Assembly (NCBI GenBank): GCA_000333855.2
Contig: CM007317.1
Coordinates: forward strand, 440,419 to 504,418
Length of the DNA stretch: 64,000 bases
Direction: 5' to 3'
Source: Endotrypanum monterogeii
Taxonomy: Eukaryota > Euglenozoa > Kinetoplastea > Trypanosomatida > Trypanosomatidae
This document shows positions 40,362 through 50,600 of this stretch, piece after piece. Numbering within the stretch: position 1 is the stretch's first letter; each line of letters opens with the position of its first letter. Made by a program: the position numbers and the translations under genes. A model generated the notes under the pieces. The model searched no databases, was not told where the DNA came from, and saw only the letters and a list, made by a program, of their open reading frames with translations.

Positions 40362-41204
40362 ATGCCAAGCAGAATCGCAGAGCTGACAGTCAGGGATCGT
40401 TTTGTCGAATTTGCTGAGCGGCGCGCCGCTATACGCTCAAGATGTGGCAGTGCTGAATCCGATGAACTGCGGCAGCGAACAGAGCAGCTGCTTATAGTTC
40501 CCCTTTGGAGCAGACTTCCATCCGATTTCGAAGAGAACGCACTGTTGCTCTCACATCAAATAGATCATCTCAGCTCGGTGCACACTGTCTTCCTTGAGCC
40601 GAGGTTCCGCAGCAAAGACGAGGAGGACCGGCTGAGAATCTCGGTGGAGAAGCTGACGACCGATATTCAGTCCTCCCTCAAGATGTTGGAGCATGCTATT
40701 GTTGTCAGCACACGACTCAAAGACACCTACTCCGAAGAAGAAGTGCGTATTGTGAGGAACATTCAAGCACAGCTGACAACTCGCCTCAAGGATCTCGCTC
40801 TTCGCTTTAAATCTGCCCAGGAACTATTTGGCGCGCAGTTGCGCCGGCGAGAGCAAAAATCGAACAAGTACATGAGGATCGGAAGCGATACTGCATACGA
40901 AACTGTCCAGCACGAAGAAAGAGCAGCGCAATTTCTGGGGATGGGCTTCGCAGAGCAAGATATACACTCGCTTCTAGTCGAGGAAATGCGTCGCGAGCAG
41001 ACGAGCAAAGAGGTCGGAGATATCGTGAGGAGCATTCAAGAGATTCAGGGCATGTTTGAAGATCTGCACACAATGGTAGTAGACCAAGGAACCATGCTGG
41101 ACAGGATCGATTACAACGTAGATAAGGCGTTGGTGAGTGCATCAAAGGCACAACTCGAACTGGAAAAGGCTCGTGCGAATCAGAGCAACTGTGTGCTTAT
41201 GTAA
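40362..41204 (+). CDS. Syntaxin-16-like Qa-SNARE with C-terminal CaaX box
   Basis: 280 residues from ATG 40362. An N-terminal helical region (about 45-180) fits an Habc domain. Residues about 218-262 form a Qa-SNARE motif closest to syntaxin 16/Tlg2: 'IVRSIQEIQGMFEDLHTMV' and then 'DQGTMLDRIDYNVDKA', with zero-layer Gln at about 242. Syntaxin 16 acts in endosome-to-trans-Golgi fusion. Instead of the expected C-terminal membrane helix, the protein ends after a helical linker with CVLM (277-280), a CaaX prenylation signal as in Ykt6-type SNAREs. The alternative frames after the stop do not encode a membrane helix, so a frameshift is an unlikely explanation. Lipid anchoring is inferred. Confidence 0.9.
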   Translation: MPSRIAELTVRDRFVEFAERRAAIRSRCGSAESDELRQRTEQLLIVPLWSRLPSDFEENALLLSHQIDHLSSVHTVFLEPRFRSKDEEDRLRISVEKLTTDIQSSLKMLEHAIVVSTRLKDTYSEEEVRIVRNIQAQLTTRLKDLALRFKSAQELFGAQLRRREQKSNKYMRIGSDTAYETVQHEERAAQFLGMGFAEQDIHSLLVEEMRREQTSKEVGDIVRSIQEIQGMFEDLHTMVVDQGTMLDRIDYNVDKALVSASKAQLELEKARANQSNCVLM

Positions 41205-41542
41205 GGATGGCGTGCTGTACTTGTGTTGACCTCTGCTCGAACAACTAGATCACTGGCTTCGATGGTTCTTGTCTTGGCTCCTCCGTGTGGTACGAAGCTA
41301 CAGCGGCGATGCATGTGCCTCCTCGGAATCAGAGGGGTTTGATCACCGTTTCATCCGCGTCTGTTTCAATGAGGAGGTCTCCAGTTTGCGTTTATTTTTC
41401 TCCGCTATCCACTTTTCACGCTTCTTCGCACCCAACGTCACTATTTTTCTTCCTTGCCACTTTTCACTCCTGACTATTCGCCATATGCAAAGCTGTCGTT
41501 CACAGCGTGAATAATTCCCCCTACTATATCTTACCGGATAAA
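41205..41542. other. Spacer upstream of NIP7
   Basis: No gene is seen. There is a pyrimidine-rich tract at about 41389-41480 with a likely acceptor AG at 41491-41492. Confidence 0.55.
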
Positions 41543-42088
41543 ATGCGCTCTCTAACCGATGAGGAGACGAAAAAGCTCTTCGACAAGTTAGCGCAGTACA
41601 TAGGACCAAACACAACTCACTTGCTGGAGCGAAAAGGCGAGGAGGAGCACGTCTTTCGCCTTCATAAGAACCGAATTTGGTACATGCCTCTGCGCCTTGC
41701 AAAACTTGCGAGCTGTGTTTCGAAGGCCAATCTGATGGGGATCGGTGTTCTCTTTGCCAAGGTTACTCACAATGGAAACGTACGCATTCAAGTGACAGCG
41801 CTCGAGTACATCGCTCAGTACTCACTCTTCAAGATTTGGGTGAAACCGAACCAGGAGCAGAAGTTTCTGTATGGCGGAAATGTAAGTCGTGCAGGTCTTG
41901 GTCGTATCACGGAGTCGACACCGAAGTACCAGAAAGTGGCTGTTTTTTCGATGGGCGACATCCCCTTAGGTTTTGGTGTTGCGGCCCAAAGCACATTGGA
42001 ATGCCGAAAGTGTGAAATGAACTCTCAGGTGCTTTTCCATGAAGTCGATATTGGCGAGTACTTGCGCGATGAGGCTCGCATGACTTAG
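41543..42088 (+). CDS. NIP7: 60S ribosome biogenesis factor NIP7
   Basis: 181 residues from ATG 41543, the usual NIP7 length and start ('MRSLTDEETKKLFDKLAQYI'). The frame runs 12 codons further up to a GTG, not used. Conserved landmarks are 'FRLHKNRIWYM', 'VTALEYIAQYSLFKIWVKP', 'FLYGGNVSRAGLGRIT' and the C-terminal PUA-domain signature 'SMGDIPLGFGVAAQST' followed by 'VDIGEYLRDE'. NIP7 binds pre-rRNA in pre-60S particles and is needed for 27S/ITS2-side processing. Nothing looks truncated. It is one of the most certain calls in the window. Confidence 0.97.
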   Translation: MRSLTDEETKKLFDKLAQYIGPNTTHLLERKGEEEHVFRLHKNRIWYMPLRLAKLASCVSKANLMGIGVLFAKVTHNGNVRIQVTALEYIAQYSLFKIWVKPNQEQKFLYGGNVSRAGLGRITESTPKYQKVAVFSMGDIPLGFGVAAQSTLECRKCEMNSQVLFHEVDIGEYLRDEARMT

Positions 42089-42765
42089 GGGGATCTGCTT
42101 GGCGAGCCACGCGCGCTGTGATCGACAGGAAATCTTTAGAAAGTTCTCCTTTGATTTGAAGATGGGGATAGGTGTGTTTGTGCCTCAGGATGTGTATGTG
42201 TGGTACTGCGCACACGCACTGGTAAGGACAACGGTTAATGCCACTAAGGCGACCTTAAGCGCAATTGCAGAATCGTTCACAGAATGCTCTGATGTGTGTG
42301 GCTGAGCTAATTCTATTGCCTCGGGTGCAGGATCACTGTGAGCCTATTCTGATCACCCCCGTGCCCCTTTGCATTTCTTTATGACGGGTAACAGCAGAAC
42401 TGCGCCGTAGCTGTAATGCTCCCACGTCATCATCATGTAGTGACCATGGTCACTCGATGGTGACCCTGTGTGACAGGTCTGGGGTGATTCTCTCCCCCTT
42501 TTTTTATCTTCCCTTCTCTTTCTCACGATGACACCGCCGCGCCACACGGGACGGTGTCTTTTCGCTCAAGTCTGTGTATCTGCGCATATCATATTACTTC
42601 CCAGAGTTACAGCACCACAGTTTTTCTGCCGAAAAGCGCCATTGCTGCTGTGAAAGCCCCTTGCTGACAGCAGTTTTATAAGAGCGCCTCTTAGTACCCT
42701 TGTGTTTGCCAATTTGTATCGTTTGTGAACCAGGTCACCGCGAAGCCAGCGGGGTGGGAAGCAAG
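42089..42765. other. Spacer between NIP7 and ISD11
   Basis: No gene is seen. It holds a perfect 16-bp palindrome at 42439-42454 and a T-run at about 42500-42506. Confidence 0.55.
42439..42454. repeat. Perfect 16-bp palindrome
   Basis: AGTGACCATGGTCACT is identical to its reverse complement. It is followed at once by a partial repeat (GATGGTGACC). Confidence 0.8.
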
Positions 42766-43089
42766 ATGCCGGCAGCTGCAAAGACGCTGCAGGGGTCCAT
42801 CGACCGTCTTCGCGGGCAGATGATTCGGACGGCCCGCGGATTTCGCGACTACAACTTCCGTCAGTATTTTGTACAGCACGTCAAGGACGACTTTGCCGCC
42901 GTCGCGAAGCTCCCAGAGGAAGAGCAGAAGAAGTTTTTAGCAAGGGAAGGGCGCGATAAGCTGCGCCAGCTACAGCGAATGGCGTTGGTCAACCAGATGT
43001 ACGCAAAGCGACCCCTCTACTTTGACACGGTCAAACAGGAGGCCCAGCATGGGCACAGCGATGATGCACGAAAGCCATCAGTTGAGTGA
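42766..43089 (+). CDS. ISD11: ISD11/LYRM4-like iron-sulphur assembly subunit
   Basis: 107 residues from ATG 42766 (upstream extension begins with TTG). The small helical protein matches ISD11, the LYR protein that stabilises cysteine desulfurase NFS1 in mitochondria: the first helix and 'FRDYNFRQYFVQHVKDDF' align with the human Tyr-Asn-(Tyr/Phe)-Arg-x-Tyr...Arg-Asp-Ala-Phe block, and 'RDKLRQLQRMALVNQMYA' with the final helix. The LYR triplet itself appears as Leu-Arg-Gly ('IDRLRGQMIR'), so the name-giving motif is degenerate, while the following Arg and Phe are kept. The C-terminal tail is charged. Mitochondrial import would use the basic N-terminal helix. Function in Fe-S synthesis is well supported by family. 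Confidence 0.78.
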   Translation: MPAAAKTLQGSIDRLRGQMIRTARGFRDYNFRQYFVQHVKDDFAAVAKLPEEEQKKFLAREGRDKLRQLQRMALVNQMYAKRPLYFDTVKQEAQHGHSDDARKPSVE

Positions 43090-44556
43090 GTTGCGTGAGA
43101 CTTGCACGTAAGCCTCACGCTTTCTCTTCTAAAGCCGCTTTCAGCTAGTTTCCACCACACAGCGGTGGCCGCATTTCTTCTATTCGTGGTGCTACACACA
43201 TACACAGACACACACAGTAGCCGATACCCATCCTTTTTTTTTTTTGGTACCGGCGTCGGTGCAGCGGCTATTTCAGGCTCTCTTTTAGTGTTTCGCCATT
43301 TGCGTGCTCGACACAAACCTAGTGGTTCTACCAGTGTCTGTAGGTGTAGGGACTTGACGATTTCGTTGTGAGGGCCTGCGGTTCACATACATAGGTGACC
43401 TGGTTTCCGTTTTTATTTGTTACGTGGGGGTCTACGAAGGGAAGTGGGTGAGGAATAACGCGGGCAGCTTGTCCCGCTCTTTTTATTTAGCTGGCGTGAG
43501 CGTGCCTCACCCCCCGTGCGTGCTTGATTGTTTTCGCCTTTCGCCTCGACAGCGGAGTCGTGCTGGCAAAGTTGAGTGCATCACAAAATAAGATGAAAAC
43601 CAAATGGAAGATAGAGCAGACATGCTTGTGCCGCGCCGTATCCACTGGCCATAATTACCACTGGCCAGGGTGACGGGTGCCCTGCGAACACCGTCAGCGC
43701 CGCAGCGTAGTGGTGTGAACACACACACGCACACAGCGAAATGCCACTCCCCCCGCCAAACGATGCTCTTCTTCGATACAACGTGCGTCCTCTTTCCTTT
43801 CACCCACTGCCCCTCTCCCCCCTCGCTGCCGTGTGCTGACATTACCCCCTGCAACTGAACGCTGTGCGGAGAACTCCTGTTCGGCATCCCCGGAGCCTCT
43901 TGTCTGGTTTGCCTTTTCTTCCCTCTTGCAACGCTCTCTCGTGCATACAACCATTATAGCCCGTTTCGTATACTGTGCAGTATAGCAGTGCCGCTGCGCG
44001 CCTCTGTGCGCGTTTACCTTCGCCCCCCCTGCCTCTCTCCCCATATCCGTCATTTTCCTTTTTCTCATCCATCCTAAGACAGCTCATCAGCCTCCTCGCG
44101 AGTCCCATTGGCGTCGGCTGCGTCGCCGACACCGGAGCACTTTTTTGTGTGACCCCCACCCTTTGCAGCTCGTTTCATTTTCTATTCATTATTATACTAT
44201 CCGCCTCTTGAGGTCCCGGAAGGAGTTGCTTCATGTGATTATTCTTTTTAAACCGTATACGGTGAGGAGCCGAATCTGTGTCTCAGTTCCTTTTTGCCTT
44301 CCCTACCCCCCCCTTCCCCCCTCTTTCTCTCCCGCTTGGTTTCCCCGCAGGTTTCGTGCTTTCCTGCGGTGCACTATTTTGATTTGTCGTCGGTGTGTAA
44401 TATATATACTTTTTATTCTTGTTGTAGGTCCGCTTCTCTGCAGCCCGCGCCTCCGTGGCCCGGGGGAGGCGACGCCCACATCGGTTGTCACTTCGTTTTC
44501 TTGTTCTTTTCTCCTTTTGCTTCAGACATTAACCACGTCACTGCCACACAGGCTCC
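43090..44556. other. Long spacer upstream of the giant gene
   Basis: No gene is seen in 1.47 kb. It is pyrimidine-rich throughout, with T-runs (e.g. 43232-43243), C-runs, and the splice signal just before 44526. A 206-codon open frame from 44145 overlaps the start of the large gene in another frame and reads as low-complexity. Confidence 0.55.
44491..44525 (+). promoter_or_regulatory. Predicted spliced-leader acceptor (giant gene)
   Basis: Thirty-odd bases of nearly pure C/T, then TTCAG with AG at 44524-44525; leader about 31 nt. This supports ATG 44557 as the start. Confidence 0.6.
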
Positions 44557-47202
44557 ATGTACACAGTGCGGGATGCCAACGTGGCGCTCTCTTGCATGAG
44601 ACAGCGCCTTCAACTTTCCAACAGCCCGTTACTCTTGTCGGAGTACTTCATGGTGTGCAGGATGTACAGCGACACCGCCACGGCCCGAGAGACACACCAG
44701 CGGTATATCGCCCAGGTAGAAAACAAGCGCAGTATTTTTACAGCGCAAACGCTGCGAGGCAGTGAGCATTATGCATCCAGCGACGCGGAGGCAGCCGCAC
44801 CAATGTCAACAAGCACGCCGGCACCGTCGTTTCCCGCTGGCAACGGGGAGGGCGCGATGCAGCCGCCGCCGCAGCGCTCATCGAGAAGTGTCTCCCTCGC
44901 GGCAGGTGGCGATGAGAGTCGCCCGTCGTCTGGTGTTGCGCCCCAGCGCTCGAGACCGACGGCATTCAGGACGAATCTTTCCTCGCTCACTCCATCGATG
45001 CTTGAGGACGATGATACCGGAGGCTTGCAGCAAGTCCCGCCGCAGCAGCGGCAAACCTATAGTCTGGGCGGTAGCCGTAATAACCCGAGTGCGGGGATGT
45101 CACCCCAGAGCGCAGCCAATAGAAGCACGCATAGCGCTGCCTCCTACACGATTTTTCGTCGAGACTGGGGACCCGAGAAATACGATGAGGAGTTTCGTAA
45201 GCCGTGGAACGCCTTCTTGCACGAGCTCTCCGGTGTGATGGTGGATGTGGTGACAGCGTGGGTGTCTGACCTCGAGGACCAGACATTGGCCTCACGGCAT
45301 CTCGTGCGGCTTAGCAGCACTTGCTGCTACGATTCTGCACACGGCATATGTTTGCTGCGCTGGAACACAGTGCGAGAGGTTCGGGCGTACGTCGACGCGC
45401 TGCACGCTGTGGTAAACGCGCCGCTCTCACAGTTTTGCGTGCCGCTGACTCTTGGGATGGAGGTCTTGGGGGTGCCGGTGTTATGCATGTCGTTGGCGCC
45501 GGTGAGCGGCCCCTGGCACGGGTGGGATGCAGTGGGGATGGCGTGGCACTGTTTTTGCGGCCTGTGCGCAACCCTACGGCTGATGCGGCCTTTGGATCGG
45601 GTAGAGGGTGGCAGGGGAGAGGCATCGACCAGATTTGTTTCCTCTGGGCAGCCTGTGTCGGCGGGTGGTGCGTTGGCCGCAACATGCGGTGATACCGAGG
45701 TCGGGGGTATCGGCAATGTGCTAGGAGAGGGGTCTGTCTGTCGGTCGCTGTTACGGCAGCTCGATCCCTCACCGGCCAGCAACGAGTACTACGCCGGTGC
45801 AGCACCGACGCTTGGTCTTGACGCTGGCACTTTGCCGCAGCATTCGGGAAGCGCCGGTGGGGCGTGTGGCGGTCGACGAAACTCCGTCTTTCACGGAGCC
45901 CCCACGTCGCTGGCAGGTTCTGCGGCAAGTGGCTTTGATCAGGTCGGCCCCCCTGCACTTGCCACCGGCACGGCTGGGCAAGACGATCTTTTCGGACGCA
46001 AAGGCGGGCTGCAGCTCACGTTGGCCATCGGTGCTGACGCGCGGTGGTACTTTATTGATGCTCGTGCCATTTGCCTTTACCAGTGGTACAGTCGGAGGTC
46101 CTGGCAGGCGGCGCGTGTGCCGCGAAGGGAGCTGTATCTCTCCGAGAATGGGTGTGCGCAGCGGGCGATGGGCCCCAACAAGCTTATACTACAGTCGAAG
46201 CTGCGAATCATGGTTCATCAGATGTTGAACGGGTTGGTGAGCGGTGCCAATGGACTCCATGCGATGCCAGCGAGCATGCAACGAACCAGCTTCGACGCCA
46301 ACAGCCCGACCATCACCAGCGAGGCCGTGGGCGGCAGTGGTGGCGACCTTCCGCCGCAATATGGGCATAGGATACCCCCTATTCTTTTGTCTACTCTCTG
46401 CCACCGTCACGGTGTGCGCTATGGCACGTACGTGTATGCGATTCTCGACTTGCTGCGCACCGAAGAGCAGACCCTTTTCCGGGCCGTGCGAACGGCTCAC
46501 CGCCACGGCTCCCTGTCACCACACACCGAAGCGCGCCTGGCTCAGTGTCGACGATGCATCCAAGCCGTGGTCGGTGAGCTCATGGCACGCGCGACAAAGC
46601 ACCTTATTTATCAAGAGTGGCACGCAGTCGTCCGTCGAACTCCCGACTGGCTGCATCGGTTTCAGGCCCTCTGCGCGGCGGTATCGCAGGTGGCGGCCGA
46701 TGCCCCAGGTGCTGCTGCAGCAGGACGCGTGGAGGGGACAGACAGCTGTCGAATGCGCGACCCAAAGGCGATGCCGCCGCATGATGATGGAGCTGAGGTC
46801 TCACTTTTTGGCGGCAATGTTGCAGGGACACCGAGTGACGACGTCCGTCTTACTGACAAAAGACACGAGGGAGCGTCTGAGAAACAGATGGGCACAGCAG
46901 CGGGCGATGCGCTTGGCAATCCAGGTATCGACACCACCGCTGCGCGTCATCGTTTGCGTGACTTCGTCGAGGCAGACCTTGAGAAGCTCGGGTCTCCGCT
47001 ACTCGATGCACTCCGGCGCATTGTGAACGGCGTCTTCACTGTCACACCCGCAGGGACGGGCAACACAAGCAACAGAAACTGCAGGACCCATACAACAGGC
47101 CCCGGAATAGGTGGGGCTACCCCCGGAGTCGTACGCATGGCTCTCGGGTGGATACCGCACATTGGTGCTGCGCAGTTTGTTGTTTGTGCTTCACGCGGTT
47201 GA
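44557..47202 (+). CDS. Very large hypothetical protein, 5' part (true frame leaves at about 47123)
   Basis: ATG 44557 opens a clean frame. Genuine coding appears to run to 47123; the last 79 bases of the assembled frame (47124-47202) belong to a misjoined piece of the ADCK1-type gene, read out of frame, so the stop at 47202 is an artefact. Visible content: a Ser/Pro-rich region (about 75-190), then an ordered part (about 195-350, 'YTIFRRDWGPEKYDEEF' and many hydrophobic strands), Gly/Ser-rich linkers, another ordered block (about 480-720), and a polar tail. No enzyme motif is recognised. It continues at 47760 (see next CDS); the two halves sum to 8619 bases, exactly 2873 codons with the stop. 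Confidence 0.85.
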   Translation: MYTVRDANVALSCMRQRLQLSNSPLLLSEYFMVCRMYSDTATARETHQRYIAQVENKRSIFTAQTLRGSEHYASSDAEAAAPMSTSTPAPSFPAGNGEGAMQPPPQRSSRSVSLAAGGDESRPSSGVAPQRSRPTAFRTNLSSLTPSMLEDDDTGGLQQVPPQQRQTYSLGGSRNNPSAGMSPQSAANRSTHSAASYTIFRRDWGPEKYDEEFRKPWNAFLHELSGVMVDVVTAWVSDLEDQTLASRHLVRLSSTCCYDSAHGICLLRWNTVREVRAYVDALHAVVNAPLSQFCVPLTLGMEVLGVPVLCMSLAPVSGPWHGWDAVGMAWHCFCGLCATLRLMRPLDRVEGGRGEASTRFVSSGQPVSAGGALAATCGDTEVGGIGNVLGEGSVCRSLLRQLDPSPASNEYYAGAAPTLGLDAGTLPQHSGSAGGACGGRRNSVFHGAPTSLAGSAASGFDQVGPPALATGTAGQDDLFGRKGGLQLTLAIGADARWYFIDARAICLYQWYSRRSWQAARVPRRELYLSENGCAQRAMGPNKLILQSKLRIMVHQMLNGLVSGANGLHAMPASMQRTSFDANSPTITSEAVGGSGGDLPPQYGHRIPPILLSTLCHRHGVRYGTYVYAILDLLRTEEQTLFRAVRTAHRHGSLSPHTEARLAQCRRCIQAVVGELMARATKHLIYQEWHAVVRRTPDWLHRFQALCAAVSQVAADAPGAAAAGRVEGTDSCRMRDPKAMPPHDDGAEVSLFGGNVAGTPSDDVRLTDKRHEGASEKQMGTAAGDALGNPGIDTTAARHRLRDFVEADLEKLGSPLLDALRRIVNGVFTVTPAGTGNTSNRNCRTHTTGPGIGGATPGVVRMALGWIPHIGAAQFVVCASRG
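47046..47123 (+). repeat. 78-bp sequence repeated after the gap (left copy)
   Basis: Identical to 47682-47759. The two copies lie at the two sides of the inserted segment and gap and are in the same reading phase, as expected for two contig ends that overlap but were not merged. Confidence 0.95.
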
Positions 47203-47681
47203 CGTTTTTACCCACACGTATAACTCCCTCATCACGTTGCTTCTACCTGCTGCTGTGCAGAAGAAGCTTCGTATTCCCGACCTGGAGGACCGACTTGATC
47301 GTCGATTTGGTCTCGAGCAAAAGTGCGAGGATGCGAAGGTCAGGGAAGTCGCCCGCTCGGCGATCTAGGGGTTGCCCGCAGCGTCCAAGCGAGGGAGAGG
47401 GAGAAGTAGGCGAGTAGACGACTGCAGCAGCGGGGCGCTAGAATTATCTACGGCGCCTCGTCCCTCCCCGACTCCACCACCACTATCACCAGACAACCGC
47501 CTTCCTCTCCACTTTTCGTAGCCGAATCCTTTTTTTCTCCATTCGCGCTGATACCGTTTTCTTATCACTGAAATTGCCGCCGTTGACGGGCACACGCCAC
47601 CTGGTTTCTAGGGGAAGACTAAAGCATGCTTGTGAGGTCAAGAGCAACCGCACGTACATCATTCATGAGAGNNNNNNNNNN
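47124..47681. other. Probable misassembly: foreign segment plus 10-N gap
   Basis: 47128-47614 copies 29568-30054 (ADCK1-type gene end and 3' flank), 47615-47671 is 57 bp with no match I can find in the window, and 47672-47681 is ten N. It interrupts an otherwise continuous reading frame between two copies of a 78-bp sequence. Confidence 0.85.
47128..47614 (+). repeat. 487-bp copy of 29568-30054
   Basis: Nearly exact copy of the end of the ADCK1-type kinase gene and its 3' flank (one synonymous difference). Both ends diverge abruptly from the source. It contains no start of a gene and is not a functional copy. Confidence 0.95.
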
Positions 47682-50600
47682 ACCCGCAGGGACGGGCAAC
47701 ACAAGCAACAGAAACTGCAGGACCCATACAACAGGCCCCGGAATAGGTGGGGCTACCCCAGGCCTCAGCTGCAGCGACGGGGAGGGTGCTTCTTTTGCAC
47801 AGCTGTGGGGAAAGGGAGGGGGTGATTCTCCGTCACTTTCTTCCAGTCGCCCTCTCATGGAGGGTGCTAGTCGGCTTCTGGCAGCCGGGAACACTCCCGC
47901 TGAGAGCAGTGGCTATCCAGCCTTCAACCCCGCCTTGGGGGGCGTTGTCTTTCGTCCCGAAATGTTCGAAGCGTTGCTCCTGGCCGTGAATGAGCAGTAC
48001 GTTGTGCAGCCTTATAGCGACGGTGAGAAGGCAAGTGAGTGGCAGCTGCTTCATAAGGAGGTCTCAGTAATGTCTCGGCGGAGGCATCGTGTCAATAGCA
48101 CCGTGGGTAGGGCGGTGGGCCTTGGTAGTGGTGGGAGTATCTGGTCTTCTCGCAACGCCGGGGATACAGCTCTATCCGGAGCCCCACCTTCGGCCGGGTC
48201 TTTGCCGCGAAAGAGAGAGCGAGGCGTCAATTTTTCCCGGTTCAACAGTTCCACACCGGATTGGTACTCGGCTGCCGAAGAGGAAAGCATTCATGTAGAT
48301 GCCCAGGACCTCTTTCCGGGCTGGTCACTGCAGTGTCTCCAGGAAATGATTGGAATTCCGCTGGTGCTGCGGAGGACGTGCGTTGACGTGGATGGAGGTT
48401 TTTGCGGGGCAGATATTTTGCGAGCATTAACCCCCGTTCTTGCCTCTGCCAGCAGTGATTCGTACGAGCGGAGGTGTAGGGCACGTAGCGCAGCGGCTAG
48501 GCAACCGCAGTGGATGTTCCAAGCATGTCCGATCCGCACTACGGTATATGGCACCACACTGGAGCTGCCGCTGTGTTTGCGTAGCGGCACAGTCGAAGGT
48601 GCGCTTGAGTACGCGCAGCAACAATGTGAGGTGGGCGTGACTGTCGCCTCCTGTACTCAAAGCGGGGCACTGAGTGGGTGCAGCAACTGGCGAGGCGGCG
48701 GAATGACTCCGGGGTGGAGGGAGCGTAGCCCGCACATGGTGTACATGGGGAATTTTATACAGCTGCACGCAGCGGATGTTCGGATCGCTTGTCGTGGCTG
48801 GCCCATTGTGGAGGACTTTGATTTCATTAACCATTCAGATCAGCTGAGCGATGCTGTGTTGTGTCGTGCAGAAAGCGGAAGCAGACCTCTTGTTCAACGC
48901 AGCGGTTGGGAATTTCCGCTCGCCGAGCGGCAACGCAATAAAGCGGCGGGGGGATGTGACAGTGCCGATTGCGATGGGGCGCTGGTTCCAGGTTTTACCG
49001 GAGAAGATACCCGCACTGCTGTTTGCTTCAAGGCATCTGTCTATCTGAGGTTGTGCATCCTTAACGCCCAAGTTGACCTAAGCGAGGCCTTATCTGCGAT
49101 GTGGCACCTAACCGAGTGCACAGAAAGCGTGTGTGGCAGCAGCACCGCTTGCGGCTTCTTGTTGCGAAACAAAATTGGTGTACTGGCAACGATAGCGCGT
49201 CACTTTACCGCTGCGGGGGTTACGATGGCATTAGAGGCGGCTGTTGCGGATCTGGATGTGCTCACGGGAGGTCTGTTGAGTATTAGCCCTACCGAAGACG
49301 ACCCGTTGGCTATTTCATCGACACATCCGTTTCACACATCTGCGCGACGCCAGTCCTCCTCTCTGCATTCTGGCTCCTCGCGTCCAGGTGGTGTTTGTGG
49401 GCAGTGTATCAGCGACATGACATTACGTCCAATGGCCCCGATCCGGGTTGCAGCGCTCGCGGTTGTGGCTAACGCAGCATCTGCTGGCAGCAGTGGGGCA
49501 CAGCCACATGCTCCGCCGTTACCACCGACCATGCAGCGCCACGCCACTGCTGTCCCTGTGGGGGTTATCGAACCCCATAGAAACACGGGAGCGGGCATGT
49601 CTTTCACGAATTTGCTCCGACAAGACACACCGCTGTCTCCCACTGGCTACAATGAGGATACTGATGTCTCTCCCCTGGTGGGCTCTGGATCATCCAGCTC
49701 AGCAAGGCTGGCGAATAACACAACAGCAGGAAAAAACTACTACCTGCGCTCTGTTCAGTGCGTCGATCTCTACGCAACACTTCTAGCACTTCTGACACGG
49801 CACATGATGTTGCCAGATGCACAACGTACCCCTAATGAAAGCTTCTCGCGTGCTGTGATGTTCTGCTCCCTTCGTCGGGAGCTTATTGTTCTCGCGTATG
49901 GCGAACACAGTACAGAGGCGGCGATAGCCGCCGGTGACGTTGGCTTTCTCCTATTACAAAATACGAAAACGTGGGAGCAGGCAAAGGCAGAGTTTTATCG
50001 TGCCAAGCGAAGCATGCTCTACCATCTGAAAGGGGTATTGAACGTCAAAAGCATCGAGGGTGAGTCGAAAAATGAAGAGGTGATGCCTCAGCGTCGACAG
50101 TCCATGCACTGGGACGTGTTGGGGACGGCAATGTCGCAGTCCCTCTCTTCTATGATGCAAGCGAGTGGTTTCATCGCTAGCAACGCGGTGCGTGAAGGTG
50201 TGGTCGATGAAGCAGGTGCCGAGGCAGCGCAGGCTAGCCGGTGTGTCGGTGATTCTGTTACCAGAGGGCTCAAGAGTGGATGCGCCTCATACCAGCCATG
50301 GATTTCTACATCCCAGACATGGAGCGGTAGCGGCACCGTCTACGGGAAAGGACCGCCTCATCTGAGGTCGGCACATACGGGCCTCGAGGCTTCCGAAACG
50401 ACACCTGATCGTCTTGAGCACGCACTGTGCAGTGTCCTCAACAGCATTGCCTTTTTGTTCTGCTGTCAGGCGCAGCGCCGGTACTCGTTGAGTCGACAGT
50501 CAATGCTCACGTTCGTAGAAAGGGCTCGTCAGCATAACACGATTGACAAGCTCACCACCGGATTCCATCTGCGAGAGTTACTGTGTCAACAAAGTTTGAA

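Noticed and set aside
47128..47614. A transposed or retroposed element inside the large gene
   Set aside because: It includes the coding end of another gene, lacks target-site duplication or poly-A, and abuts a scaffold gap between two copies of a host sequence; a misjoin explains it better.
47124..47759. An intron in the large gene
   Set aside because: Trypanosomatid introns are very rare, there are no GT-AG borders in the right places, and the flanking 78-bp duplication and N gap indicate assembly.
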